DNA of 43,253 bases from CAMEON01 sp045128275 (lineage in GTDB: Bacteria > Bacillota > Clostridia > Oscillospirales > CAG-272): the NCBI GenBank assembly GCA_045128275.1, contig JBGVRH010000079.1:1-43253 (forward strand), given 5' to 3'. Each line of letters starts with the position of its first letter. Positions within the stretch are counted from its first letter, which is position 1. Shown one piece after another: positions 33,913 through 42,066 of the stretch. The notes under the pieces are model-generated. The model did not search any database. It was not told where the DNA came from and saw only the letters and a program-made list of their open reading frames with translations. The position numbers and the translations under genes are program-made.

Positions 33913-35625
33913 TCATTTCCGATAAAAGCTGTTCCCGCCGATGAATTCCCGCACCACGCTGGTGGGAGGGATCTCATCGTCCACGTCAGCCTCATGGATG
34001 AAGTTGAGGATCTTGACCATGGCGCGGACACGGCTGTAGCAGGGCTCCGAGGGCTCGATGGCCAGGAGCAGGGGGAAGATGTGGCGCTTCAGCACCGCCA
34101 GCTCGTAAAGGGTGGAGCTGTTGAAGATGACATCGGCGTTCTCCTGGAAGGGGTAGATCCATCTCTCCTCGCCCCGGCGCACCGAATCCCACATGGACAG
34201 GGTCTGCTGTACCGAAGCGCCTCTTGTCTCATAGTCCCGCACGATGCGGCGAAGGAGGCGGAGGTAGCTGCAGGGGATGCGGCTGTGAAGATCCAGGTTC
34301 AGAGGCATCAGGGGGGAGACGTAGACCCGGAAGACCAGACGGGGATCCAGATCCTCGGGGAGGAGGGCGGGGTTCAGGCCGTGGAGGCCTTCCACGATGA
34401 TGACCGACTCCTCGGACAGTCTCATGCGGTGCCCCACCCACTCCCGCTTGCCTTCCTTGAAGTTGAAGCGGGGGATCTCCACCTCCTCCCCCTCCATGAG
34501 GGCGCGGAGGTGGCGGCCGAAGAGGTCGGTGTCGATGGTGTTGATATGCTCCAGATCCACACTGCCGTCGGGAGCCACGGGGATGCGGTCGCGGTCGATG
34601 TAGTAGTCGTCCAGGCTCATGAGGACGGGGAGCTTGCCGTGTACCCGCAGCTGGGTGGCCAGGCGGTTGGCCGAGGTGGTCTTGCCCGAGGAGCTGGGGC
34701 CCGCCAGCAGCACCGTCCGCGCCCCTCTCTCACAGATCATATCCGCGATCCCGGAGAACCGCTTTTCGTGGAGAGCCTCGTTGACTCGGATCAGCTCCCG
34801 CAGGCCCTGGCTTTGGTGGGAGTCGGTGAGCTCGTTGAGGTCGGCCACCGTCTCACAGCGCATGAGCTCGCCCCAACGCTTGCCCTCGGTGTAGACCCGA
34901 AAGAGGTTGGGCTGCTCGCAGAACCGGGATACCCGATCGGGGTCGGCGGCATCGGGGTAGACGAAGATGAAACCCTCGGGGGCTGGGAGGATGTCGAAGG
35001 AGCGGAGGTAGCCCGTACAGGGAGCCATCTCGCCGTGGTAATACTCCATGAAGTCGCCGTTCTCGTAGACGTCCAGGGTTTCCTTTTGGCGATAGGCAAA
35101 GAGCCGTGCCTTGTCAGTCTGCCCCTGGGCGGCATAGTAAGCGATGGCCTCGGCGGTGGGGATGCGGCGGCGGCGCAGGGGGAAGTTTTCGGCCACGATG
35201 CGATCCACCTCTCCGCGAAGAGCGGCCACATCGAATCGCTCCACCCCCGTGACACGGATGTACATTCCCGTCCCCAGGGTGCAGGTCATCTTGGCGGTGG
35301 CGGCGGGCCAGAGGCGGCGGATGGCCAGAAACAGCACGAACTGGGCGGTGCGGGTGTAGGCATCCCGACCGTCGTGGTCGGTGTAGTACAAAAGATGCAC
35401 CACCCCGCCCGAGGCGGCCATGGCCTTGCGGATCGACGAGCGGTCGGGGGTGATATCCTTCTGTCGCAGGGGAATATAGTTGAGGGTGAAGATGCGTCCC
35501 GCGATGCGGGCGGCGATGGGGTCGGTGGCAAGGCTGCCCGATAGCAGTCCCAGCTCTCCGACGATCTCGTACAGAGACTGCTCGGGCTTGGGGGTGACTT
35601 CCAGACTGTCTATATACAGCTTCAT
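33913..35625 (-). CDS. TGS-domain nucleoside (uridine-type) kinase
   Basis: 570 aa, starting behind GAAAGGAGA at ATG 35625. The N-terminal 60-70 residues form a TGS-like beta-grasp domain, followed by a ThrRS second-domain-like region (YYTDHDGRDAYTRTAQFVLF; YYHGEMAPCTGYLRSFDI). The C-terminal half is a phosphoribulokinase/uridine kinase P-loop domain with AGPSSSGKTTSANR and SLDDYYIDRD. This architecture is known for bacterial nucleoside kinases of pyrimidine or purine salvage. The gene lies behind a purine-riboswitch-like leader with a terminator, so its expression likely follows a purine signal. Substrate preference cannot be decided from sequence. Confidence 0.9.
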   Translation of the reverse strand: MKLYIDSLEVTPKPEQSLYEIVGELGLLSGSLATDPIAARIAGRIFTLNYIPLRQKDITPDRSSIRKAMAASGGVVHLLYYTDHDGRDAYTRTAQFVLFLAIRRLWPAATAKMTCTLGTGMYIRVTGVERFDVAALRGEVDRIVAENFPLRRRRIPTAEAIAYYAAQGQTDKARLFAYRQKETLDVYENGDFMEYYHGEMAPCTGYLRSFDILPAPEGFIFVYPDAADPDRVSRFCEQPNLFRVYTEGKRWGELMRCETVADLNELTDSHQSQGLRELIRVNEALHEKRFSGIADMICERGARTVLLAGPSSSGKTTSANRLATQLRVHGKLPVLMSLDDYYIDRDRIPVAPDGSVDLEHINTIDTDLFGRHLRALMEGEEVEIPRFNFKEGKREWVGHRMRLSEESVIIVEGLHGLNPALLPEDLDPRLVFRVYVSPLMPLNLDLHSRIPCSYLRLLRRIVRDYETRGASVQQTLSMWDSVRRGEERWIYPFQENADVIFNSSTLYELAVLKRHIFPLLLAIEPSEPCYSRVRAMVKILNFIHEADVDDEIPPTSVVREFIGGNSFYRK

Positions 35626-35642
35626 AGGCGGTCTCCTTTCTG

Positions 35643-35681
35643 AAAAACAAAAATGACTACACGGTTAAAAAACCGGTAGTC
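35643..35681 (-). terminator. Riboswitch-controlled terminator
   Basis: GACTAC-CGGTT pairs with AACCG-T-GTAGTC (35655-35681) around TTTT, followed by ATTTTTGTTTTT. Its 5' arm is J3/1 plus the 3' strand of P1, so aptamer folding and termination exclude each other. The RBS and ATG follow within about 25 nt. Confidence 0.85.
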
Positions 35682-35733
35682 AACCATTCATGGGTGGTTT
35701 GTAGAAACGCTTGCCCTTATGCAAGCCTATACC
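35643..35733 (-). promoter_or_regulatory. Purine-type riboswitch (guanine-class core) upstream of the nucleoside kinase
   Basis: The minus-strand leader contains a three-way junction: short P1 (GGTA at 35730-35733 with TACC at 35675-35678), P2 GCTTGC-ATAAGG-GCAAGC (35709-35726), J2/3 GTTTCTAC, P3 AACCA/TGGTT with a CC-containing loop, and J3/1 GACTA. This is the purine aptamer layout. U22, U47, U51 and C74 equivalents are all present, and C74 indicates guanine or hypoxanthine. The GG of L2 and CC of L3 can make the usual loop-loop pairs. The loops look one nucleotide off the common length, so a variant is possible. A terminator overlaps P1. Confidence 0.75.
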
Positions 35734-35768
35734 TCTATGTTATGCGCCGCATATCCTGCGGTATGTAC

Positions 35769-35797
35769 AGTATAGCATATTTTCCTGATTTTGTCAA
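35769..35797 (-). promoter_or_regulatory. Promoter of the riboswitch-nucleoside kinase transcript
   Basis: TTGACA (35792-35797), 17-nt spacer ending in TGC, and TATACT (35769-35774). The transcript would start near 35762, ahead of a CCGCA/TGCGG hairpin and the aptamer. Confidence 0.88.
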
Positions 35798-35814
35798 TAC
35801 CCACATCTGCAAGA

Positions 35815-35838
35815 GGCCGAGGGGATGTCCCCTCGGCC
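35815..35838 (-). terminator. GC-rich hairpin after the 35843 gene
   Basis: GGCCGAGGGGA and TCCCCTCGGCC form a perfect 11-bp stem with a 2-nt loop, followed by TCTTGC. The T-run is poor, but the position right after a stop supports terminator function. Confidence 0.6.
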
Positions 35839-35842
35839 CCTC

Positions 35843-36388
35843 TCATGCTTCCCGCATGATATCGAACAGGTGCGCCACGATGTACCGCTGGGCAGACTCG
35901 TTGAACAACACGGCGGTGTACTTCCCGTCACGTCCCAGCTTTTGCTCGGTCAGCAGTCCCAGCCTCCGCCCTGCCTCGGTGGGGAGCTTACGAGGATTTT
36001 GCGGATCGGCCGTATCGGTGTACAGGTAGCCACCGGCCAGAAGCCAGCGGTTGATGGCCTGCACCGACAGGGATTTCATGAGAGGATCCCCCGTCAGATC
36101 GTCCAGCCTACGGGTGATCTCCCGCGCGGGAACAGGGACGGGAGCATAGCGGAAGTCGGCCAGCCTCGCGGGGTGGATGGTGAAGGGGCGCGTCCGCTCC
36201 ACCTTGCCGATCCCGCCGTTGCGGATCACGGTGTCCAGCAGCTCGGACAGGTACTTCATACACCCCGCCACACGGGGCTGATGCAACAGCTCCCCCGCAG
36301 GGATGGGGCTGTCGGTCATGGGGTTGATCCCCTCGGCCAGCTTGTCCACAAAGGCCTTGGTGTAGGCCATCTTTTCCAATTCGGTCAC
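35843..36388 (-). CDS. Conserved-looking hypothetical protein, GTG start
   Basis: 181 aa, not assigned. The start is GTG at 36388, 8 nt after AGGAGG; no ATG fits that site. It is soluble, with an N-terminal helical part (MTELEKMAYTKAFVDKLAEGINPMTDSP) that I associate with uncharacterised proteins of gut Clostridia. Near the middle, LSVQAINRWLLAGGYL suggests a winged-helix-like fold. It ends with a short alpha/beta part (KYTAVLFNESAQRYIVAHLF). It is a single-gene unit with its own promoter. A DNA-binding role is only a guess from the helical pattern. Confidence 0.75.
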   Translation of the reverse strand: MTELEKMAYTKAFVDKLAEGINPMTDSPIPAGELLHQPRVAGCMKYLSELLDTVIRNGGIGKVERTRPFTIHPARLADFRYAPVPVPAREITRRLDDLTGDPLMKSLSVQAINRWLLAGGYLYTDTADPQNPRKLPTEAGRRLGLLTEQKLGRDGKYTAVLFNESAQRYIVAHLFDIMREA

Positions 36389-36417
36389 GGTCGTATCCTC
36401 CTGACGGATTTTATTTG

Positions 36418-36446
36418 ATTATAACACATACAGCTCCTCCCCGCAA
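36418..36446 (-). promoter_or_regulatory. Promoter of the 35843 gene
   Basis: TTGCGG (36441-36446), 17-nt spacer ending in TGT, and TATAAT (36418-36423) on the minus strand. Confidence 0.82.
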
Positions 36447-36476
36447 GAGGAAACGCAAAAAAATTTCAGTCTCCTA

Positions 36477-36505
36477 TTGCGAAAATCCCTTCGGTATGGT
36501 ATAAT
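36477..36505 (+). promoter_or_regulatory. Promoter of the glycosidase-manA-ROK operon
   Basis: TTGCGA (36477-36482), 17-nt spacer and TATAAT (36500-36505). The start codon follows at 36540. Confidence 0.85.
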
Positions 36506-36539
36506 AAAGCCACCAATCAAACGAAAGCGAGGTTCCCCT

Positions 36540-38408
36540 ATGAATTACCGCATCGAAGCCTCCCATTTGACTCTTGATTACATCCCCGAAGCCTGTGAGC
36601 TGACCGTTACCCTCCAAGGCACCGACATTTCTTGGTCTTGGAGCAACAAGCCCTTCCTGGTGCTGAGCGACAAAACGACCCTGATCCTCACCGACGGTGA
36701 CTGCGAAAGCTCCGTCCACGACACCGGTGTTTCCAAGGGCGTGCGCGCCGTGTACAAGAATCTCCGCGATGCCGAAGGAAAGCTCTACCCCTACGTCGTC
36801 TCCACCGAGGTGTCCGTCAACCCCGACACCGGCATGGTCAAGGCCGAGGCGAGAGTCACCGAGGACGGCATGGGGGAGATCGCCGCCCTGGCCTATCCTC
36901 CCCGCATGAGCTTCGACGTGGCCGAGGGCGAGGGCTACACCGTCCTGCCCCGTATGCAGGGTGCCATCATCCCCGCGGGACACAAGTACACCTTCCACGA
37001 CGGTCTCCTCTACGAGCGCGATGCCTACATCCCCGTGTACGGTCAGATCCGCAAGGGGAACGGCGGTTACGCCGCCATCGTGGAGACCCCCTACGATGGC
37101 CGTTACAGCGTGGTGGGCGACGAGATCCAGCCCTACTTCATCACCTCCCTGGGCAAGATGAACTACGCCCGCTCCGTCCTGTACTCCTTCTTCCCCGAGG
37201 GCGACTTCAACACCATCGCCAAGCTCTACCGCGCCTACATCTCCGAGCGGGGAGAGCTGATCACCCTGAAAGAAAAGATCACCCGCAACCCCAAGGTGGA
37301 GTACCTCATCGGCTGTCCCGTGGTACATACCGGCACCGCCGTTCACATCCACCCCGCCTCCCACTTCTACGATCCCGACCACCCCGAGAACAACGACTAC
37401 AACTGCCCCTTTTCCGAGACCGGCCGTATGCTCACCGAGCTGAAAAAGAAGGGCGTTGAGAAGGCCTACCTGCATCTGGACGGCTGGGGTAAGCAGGGGT
37501 ATGATAACCTCCATCCCGATCCCTTCCCCGTCCATGAGGGCGCGGGCGGTGCCGCCGGCATGAAGGCCCTGCAGGAGACCTGCACCGAGCTGGGCTTCTA
37601 CTTCGGCATCCACGATCAGTACCGCGACTACTACTACGATGCTCCCTCCTTCGATCTGGACAACGCCCTGATGTACATCGACGGCGGACATCCCTACCAC
37701 GATTTCTGGAACGGCGGCCCCCACAGCTTCCTGTGCGCCAAGCTGGCTCTGGACTACGTGCGCCGCAACTACAACGAGTTTGAGCGTCTGGGCATCCAGC
37801 TGGACGGCTCTTACCTGGACGTGTTCTCGGTGGTGGAGCTGGACGAGTGCTTCAACCCCAACCACCTCATGACCCGCGAGGAGTGCGCCGAGGCCCGCGT
37901 TCGTTGCTTCAGCTTCCTCACCGACAGAGGCATTATCCCCTCCTCCGAGGAGCCCGTAGGCTTCACCATGGGCGCGTTGGCTCTGTGCCACCATGCTCCC
38001 TTCTACACCACCGACTGGGGTGATCCCACCGCCGACAACGTGGGCATTCCCATTCCCTTCTTCAGCCTGGTCTACCACGATTGTCTCGTGACCCCTTGGT
38101 TCGGTCTTCGCGGCAAGGGCGGCTGGGGCATCGCGGGCACCGACCGCGGCCTCTACTGGGCTTTGCTGACGGGCGGTACCATCTACTATGATATCGACGC
38201 CTCCGCCGAGGACGTGGAGTTCGGTAAGATCGCCCTGGAGTTCAACCGCCGCGTGGCTCTCTGCGAGCTGGTCTCCCACGAGTTCATCGACGGCCATCCC
38301 CGCCGCCGCCGCTCCACCTTCTCGGACGGCACCGTGACCGAGTGCGACTTCGACGCCGAGACCTTCTCCATCACCTACCCCGACGGCCGTACCGTCACGG
38401 GCAACTGA
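36540..38408 (+). CDS. Cytoplasmic glycoside hydrolase-like protein (GH129/GH101-like barrel)
   Basis: 622 aa, ATG 36540; an upstream in-frame TTG is the -35 box. It has no signal peptide, so it is cytoplasmic. A beta-sandwich N-terminal half (to about residue 240) is followed by a TIM-barrel-like region with AYLHLDGWGKQGYDN, YFGIHDQYRDYYYDAP, GIQLDGSYLDVFSVVELDEC and SSEEPVGF. The conserved Asp residues in LDGWG and LDGSYLDV are candidate catalytic groups. The pattern reminds me of GH129/GH101 alpha-N-acetylgalactosaminidases and DUF5696 proteins, but I cannot fix the family. It leads an operon with mannose-6-phosphate isomerase and a ROK sugar kinase, so it likely frees a hexose or hexosamine inside the cell. 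Confidence 0.72.
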   Translation: MNYRIEASHLTLDYIPEACELTVTLQGTDISWSWSNKPFLVLSDKTTLILTDGDCESSVHDTGVSKGVRAVYKNLRDAEGKLYPYVVSTEVSVNPDTGMVKAEARVTEDGMGEIAALAYPPRMSFDVAEGEGYTVLPRMQGAIIPAGHKYTFHDGLLYERDAYIPVYGQIRKGNGGYAAIVETPYDGRYSVVGDEIQPYFITSLGKMNYARSVLYSFFPEGDFNTIAKLYRAYISERGELITLKEKITRNPKVEYLIGCPVVHTGTAVHIHPASHFYDPDHPENNDYNCPFSETGRMLTELKKKGVEKAYLHLDGWGKQGYDNLHPDPFPVHEGAGGAAGMKALQETCTELGFYFGIHDQYRDYYYDAPSFDLDNALMYIDGGHPYHDFWNGGPHSFLCAKLALDYVRRNYNEFERLGIQLDGSYLDVFSVVELDECFNPNHLMTREECAEARVRCFSFLTDRGIIPSSEEPVGFTMGALALCHHAPFYTTDWGDPTADNVGIPIPFFSLVYHDCLVTPWFGLRGKGGWGIAGTDRGLYWALLTGGTIYYDIDASAEDVEFGKIALEFNRRVALCELVSHEFIDGHPRRRRSTFSDGTVTECDFDAETFSITYPDGRTVTGN

Positions 38409-38430
38409 CACCCATGAAAGGAAACCATCC

Positions 38431-39384
38431 ATGAGCAAGCTCTTCCCCGTCAAGCTTACCCCCGCCTTCAAGGACTACCTCTGGGGCGGGGAGCGGCTCA
38501 AGACCGAATTCAATAAGAACACCGACATGACCCCCCTGGCCGAGAGCTGGGAGCTGTCCGCCCACAAGGACGGGCAGAGCATTGTCACCACGGGTGACTG
38601 CGCGGGCATGACCCTCACCGACTATATCGCCGCTCTGGGCAAGGAAGCCCTGGGCACCGCCTGCGAGAAGTACGATTACTTCCCTCTCCTCATCAAGCTC
38701 ATCGATGCCAAGGGCGACCTGTCGGTGCAGGTTCACCCCTCCGACGAGTACGCCCTGGAGCATGAGGGGGAGTACGGCAAGACCGAGATGTGGTACATCC
38801 TGGACTGCGAGGAGGGCGCGGCTCTCTACTACGGCTTCAAGGAGGACACCACCCGCGAGGCCTACGCGTCCGCCATCAAGGAGGGCCGCCTCACCGACAT
38901 CCTCAACCGCGTGCCCGTCAAGCGGGGCGACGTGTTCTTCATCCCCGCAGGCACCGTCCACGCCATCGGCGCGGGCATCCTCATCTGCGAGATCCAGCAG
39001 AACTCCAACACCACCTACCGCGTCTACGATTACAACCGCCGCGACAAGGACGGAAACCTCCGCCCCCTCCACGTGGAGAAGGCGCTGGCCGTGTCGGATC
39101 TCCGCAAATCCCCCGCCCTGCCCGAGATCCCCGACGGGGCTGACGTCCTGCTGGCCGAGTGCGGCTACTTCGAGGTGCGCCGTCTGCGCTTTACGGGTGA
39201 GGGTTCCGTCCCCGCCACGGCCGAGAGCTTCACCGCCCTGACCGTCACCGAGGGAGAAGGGACTCTGTCCGACGGGGAGAGCGTCCTGTCCTTCCGCAAG
39301 GGCGATACCCTGTTCATCCCCGCCCAGGAAACGTCCTTTGCGGTCACGGGGGCCTGCGAGATGATCCTGTCCCGCGCAAGATAA
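38431..39384 (+). CDS. manA: Mannose-6-phosphate isomerase, class I
   Basis: 317 aa, starting behind GAAAGGAAA, 22 nt after the glycosidase-like gene. It interconverts mannose 6-phosphate and fructose 6-phosphate. The zinc-site motif VQVHPSDEYA and the downstream FIPAGTVHAIGAG and NSNTTYRVYDYNR blocks are those of short bacterial ManA. The length matches the bacterial short form (about 310-320 aa). Together with the ROK kinase it would bring mannose-type sugars into glycolysis. Confidence 0.93.
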   Translation: MSKLFPVKLTPAFKDYLWGGERLKTEFNKNTDMTPLAESWELSAHKDGQSIVTTGDCAGMTLTDYIAALGKEALGTACEKYDYFPLLIKLIDAKGDLSVQVHPSDEYALEHEGEYGKTEMWYILDCEEGAALYYGFKEDTTREAYASAIKEGRLTDILNRVPVKRGDVFFIPAGTVHAIGAGILICEIQQNSNTTYRVYDYNRRDKDGNLRPLHVEKALAVSDLRKSPALPEIPDGADVLLAECGYFEVRRLRFTGEGSVPATAESFTALTVTEGEGTLSDGESVLSFRKGDTLFIPAQETSFAVTGACEMILSRAR

Positions 39385-39410
39385 GCAACCGCATCATTTG
39401 GAAAGCATCG

Positions 39411-39508
39411 GCAAGATACAAGATACGCGCCGAGCAAGCTCGGCAGATACAAGATACAAGATAAAAACGCCTCCCGTCGCTATCTTGTATCTTGTATCTC
39501 TGTATCTT
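39411..39508. repeat. Palindromic extragenic element between manA and the ROK gene
   Basis: AGATACAAGATACAAGATA (39445-39463) is the exact reverse complement of TATCTTGTATCTTGTATCT (39481-39499), a 19-bp perfect inverted repeat. Before it lies GCCGAG-CAAG-CTCGGC (39429-39444), and further partial copies of the AAGATACAAGATA unit are at about 39413-39425. There is no gene or obvious promoter. It looks like a small mobile or REP-type repeat lying within the operon. Confidence 0.8.
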
Positions 39509-39536
39509 ACCGACCCACATCAAAGGAGAACAAATC

Positions 39537-40490
39537 ATGTATTATATCGGTATCGACCTCGGCGGCACCAACATCGCCGTGGGTCTCGTAGACGAGAATG
39601 CCAACATCCTGCATAGCGACAGCGTCCCCACCCTCAAGGAGCGGCACTGGAGCGAGATCATCAAGGATATGGCCACCCTGTCCGAAAAGGTGGTGGCCGA
39701 CGCGGGGCACACCATGGACGAAGTGGCCGCCGTGGGCATCGGGTGTCCCGGCACCATCGACAAGGCAAACGGGGTGGTGGTCTACTCCAACAACATCGTC
39801 ATGGATCACGTCCCTATGGCCGCCGAGTTCCGCAAGCACATCGACCTGCCCGTATTCCTGGAGAACGATGCCAACGCCGCCGCTCTGGGTGAGTACGCCG
39901 TCTATGGCGAGGGCTCCGACAGCTTCGTGTTCATGACCCTGGGTACGGGCGTGGGAGGCGGTATCATCCTGAACGGCAAGGTCTGGTCGGGCTTCAACGG
40001 CGCGGGGGCCGAGATCGGCCACCAGACCCTGGTCTTCGGCGGTGAGCCCTGCACCTGCGGGCGTAAGGGCTGTCTGGAGGCCTACGCGTCCGTCACCGCT
40101 CTGATCAACCAGACCAAGGCCGCCATGGAGGCGCACCCCGAGTCCGCGATGAATACCTACGCCGCCGAGCAGGGCAAGGTCAACGGCCGCACCTCCTTCG
40201 AGTGCGCCAAGGCAGGCGACCCCGCCGCCATGGCCGTCCGCGACCGCTACATTGAGTACGTGGCCGAGGGCATCTGTTCCATCGTCAACATCCTCCAGCC
40301 CGAGATCCTCTCCATCGGCGGCGGCATCAGCCGCGAGGGAGACACCCTGCTCACGCCCATCAAGGCCTATTTCGCCCACAACGACTACAACAAGCACATG
40401 GCCAAAACGGATATCCGCATCGCCAAGCTGTTCGGAGACGCGGGGATCGTGGGGGCGGCTAAGACTGCGGAGGCGGGGCTTGGGAAGTGA
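39537..40490 (+). CDS. ROK family sugar kinase (glucokinase-like)
   Basis: 317 aa from ATG 39537 behind AAAGGAGA; longer starts lie in the repeat. N-terminal ATP motif GIDLGGTNIAVGLVD, substrate region VGIGCPGTID and FLENDANAAALGEY, GTGVGGG, and the zinc-binding CTCGRKGCLE are all present. No N-terminal HTH exists, so this is an enzyme of the glucokinase/fructokinase/N-acetylmannosamine kinase group and not a ROK repressor. Specificity is unresolved; glucokinase is the default guess. It is the last gene of the operon. Confidence 0.93.
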   Translation: MYYIGIDLGGTNIAVGLVDENANILHSDSVPTLKERHWSEIIKDMATLSEKVVADAGHTMDEVAAVGIGCPGTIDKANGVVVYSNNIVMDHVPMAAEFRKHIDLPVFLENDANAAALGEYAVYGEGSDSFVFMTLGTGVGGGIILNGKVWSGFNGAGAEIGHQTLVFGGEPCTCGRKGCLEAYASVTALINQTKAAMEAHPESAMNTYAAEQGKVNGRTSFECAKAGDPAAMAVRDRYIEYVAEGICSIVNILQPEILSIGGGISREGDTLLTPIKAYFAHNDYNKHMAKTDIRIAKLFGDAGIVGAAKTAEAGLGK

Positions 40491-40515
40491 TCTCCCATTC
40501 CCTTAATAGAAAGAA

Positions 40516-40551
40516 AAGAACGCTACGTTTTTTGACGTGGCGTTCTTTTTT
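40516..40551. terminator. Bidirectional terminator between ROK gene and esterase gene
   Basis: AAGAACGCTACGT pairs with ACGTGGCGTTCTT (one mismatch) around TTTTTG, with T-runs on both strands. It ends both the plus-strand operon and the convergent esterase gene. Confidence 0.92.
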
Positions 40552-40567
40552 CGTATGGGTCGGTACC

Positions 40568-41566
40568 TTACTCCCCACCCATAACCTCCACCGCCATCCG
40601 CCCGAACACCCGTCCCAGCTCCAGCTCGCAGACCGAGTCGTAATGCCCCCAGTCGGGGTCGCCATCGGGCTCCTTGTGGATGGTGAAGCCCAGGTCGATG
40701 GTGGAGAAGTAGTGGTTCAGGGGGGAGAGGGCCGAGAATCTCTCCTTGGCCTCGTTGATGGCGGGGTAGGCGGGCTCGCAGTAGGGGCTGTTGGAGATGC
40801 CCGCATCCACGAAGTGGATGCCCCCCTCGGCGGCGTAGTCCGCAAGATCCTCACGGAGGTAGGAGGCGAAGGCCACCTGGTTGTCGTAGTAGTGGGAGGC
40901 CTTGAAATCGGTGGTGTCCGACTCCCCCTGCATCCAACAGATGACCCCCACCCGGGGATCCACGCCGCGGGCACGGAGGTTGTCTAGATGGGCCTTTAGG
41001 AAGGCCATGCAGGCCTCGTAGATTGACCCCCGCTGACCCGCGCAGAGCCAATGGTGGTGGAGGGAGTAGCCCGACATGGTGTATTTGAGGATGTAGACCG
41101 TCTCGTTGGGGTAGGCCTCGGACAATACCTCCGCCATGCCCACCTCGGGGCCGAAGAAGCCCGTGGTCTCGCCGCAGGTCATGTCCACTGGGACGAATTC
41201 GCCTTTCGAGGTGGCGTTGTGGTCGTCCAGGCAGTAGTTGACGCGCACCGACTCAAAGCCCGCCTCGTAGACGGCGTAGGCCTCCTCGCCGATGTTATCC
41301 TTGAGGTAGGCGTTGATGGAGCTGCCCGTGGCGTTGCTCTGACCCAGGAGGAGGATGATCTTGACGTGCTTGCCCTCCTCGGCGGGAAGACCCTCGGGCG
41401 GGTCGGCGGGGACGGGGTAGTCGGTGTTCATGTTGAGCCAGTAGGTCTCGTTTGGGTCGGGGGTGTCGGTCTCGGGGGCGGGGACGGGGGCGCAGGCAAT
41501 AAGAAGGCAACCTACGAAAAGAACAAGAAACAGAATTGTGAAGGATAATCGAATCGAATGGAACAT
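40568..41566 (-). CDS. SGNH/SASA-type carbohydrate esterase lipoprotein
   Basis: 332 aa from ATG 41566, 6 nt after AAGGAG. The lipobox LLIAC makes it a surface lipoprotein. Block I is LLLGQSNATG (Ser nucleophile), with ICWMQGESDTT as the central motif and a C-terminal DWGHYDSVCELELG with the catalytic His. This is the sialate O-acetylesterase-like/CE6-like family, which removes acetyl groups from sugars. It fits the glycan-degrading theme. The upstream longer frame is rejected because it lacks a ribosome site. The acetylated substrate is unknown. Confidence 0.87.
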   Translation of the reverse strand: MFHSIRLSFTILFLVLFVGCLLIACAPVPAPETDTPDPNETYWLNMNTDYPVPADPPEGLPAEEGKHVKIILLLGQSNATGSSINAYLKDNIGEEAYAVYEAGFESVRVNYCLDDHNATSKGEFVPVDMTCGETTGFFGPEVGMAEVLSEAYPNETVYILKYTMSGYSLHHHWLCAGQRGSIYEACMAFLKAHLDNLRARGVDPRVGVICWMQGESDTTDFKASHYYDNQVAFASYLREDLADYAAEGGIHFVDAGISNSPYCEPAYPAINEAKERFSALSPLNHYFSTIDLGFTIHKEPDGDPDWGHYDSVCELELGRVFGRMAVEVMGGE

Positions 41567-41664
41567 GAGCGGCTCCTTGCCATATGTATTCTTTTTTACT
41601 ATGTCAATTGTAGTCACAAGTAAAACTCTACGAACGATTTTGGACATTCGCTCGGTTATGATAC

Positions 41665-42030
41665 TTACTCCTCAAAAATATAGTCCAAAATAACTCTAAC
41701 AATTTCTTCACTAGGATTATTCTTCATTCCGCGAATACGCAATCCGTAGAATCCTTTGATGCTCCCACGAGTCACAGGGGTGACCTCCACGTCGATCACT
41801 CTTCGTAATTCTTGATAATTCTTCAAGTGAACGAAACTCTTTCGCTTATCAAAGATTACGCTCCACATTTTGGACATGTCGTCATATCCGATCCACTTGT
41901 TCGAACTGTCAAGCCGAACGACACGTATGTATTCGTTTTGGTAATGCATAGGCGCACCCATTACAAACGAACGATTTGTGTCTCCAGAATTGTACAGGTC
42001 AAGCATGTTCTTAATTTCATTTGCATTCAT
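41665..42030 (-). CDS. Hypothetical protein in AT-rich island
   Basis: 121 aa behind AAAGGAGTC, not recognised. It is soluble with mixed alpha/beta pattern (HYQNEYIRVVRLDSSNKWIG; KGFYGLRIRGMKNNPSEE). Base and codon use are markedly more AT-rich than the neighbours. It lies 36 nt after the HTH gene, so probably co-transcribed. It may be an effector or partner of that regulator, or part of a recently acquired module. Confidence 0.7.
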   Translation of the reverse strand: MNANEIKNMLDLYNSGDTNRSFVMGAPMHYQNEYIRVVRLDSSNKWIGYDDMSKMWSVIFDKRKSFVHLKNYQELRRVIDVEVTPVTRGSIKGFYGLRIRGMKNNPSEEIVRVILDYIFEE

Positions 42031-42066
42031 GTTTTGACTCCTTTGTATGTGTATTTTTGATAAACA

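Noticed and set aside
36474..38471. A 665-codon minus-strand frame opposite the glycosidase-like gene
   Set aside because: Gly/Val-rich shadow with no start signal; the plus strand has a promoter, RBS and barrel motifs.
41567..41620. TTGACA upstream of the SGNH esterase as a promoter
   Set aside because: With 17-nt spacing the -10 would be TATGGC, overlapping the ribosome site; not convincing.
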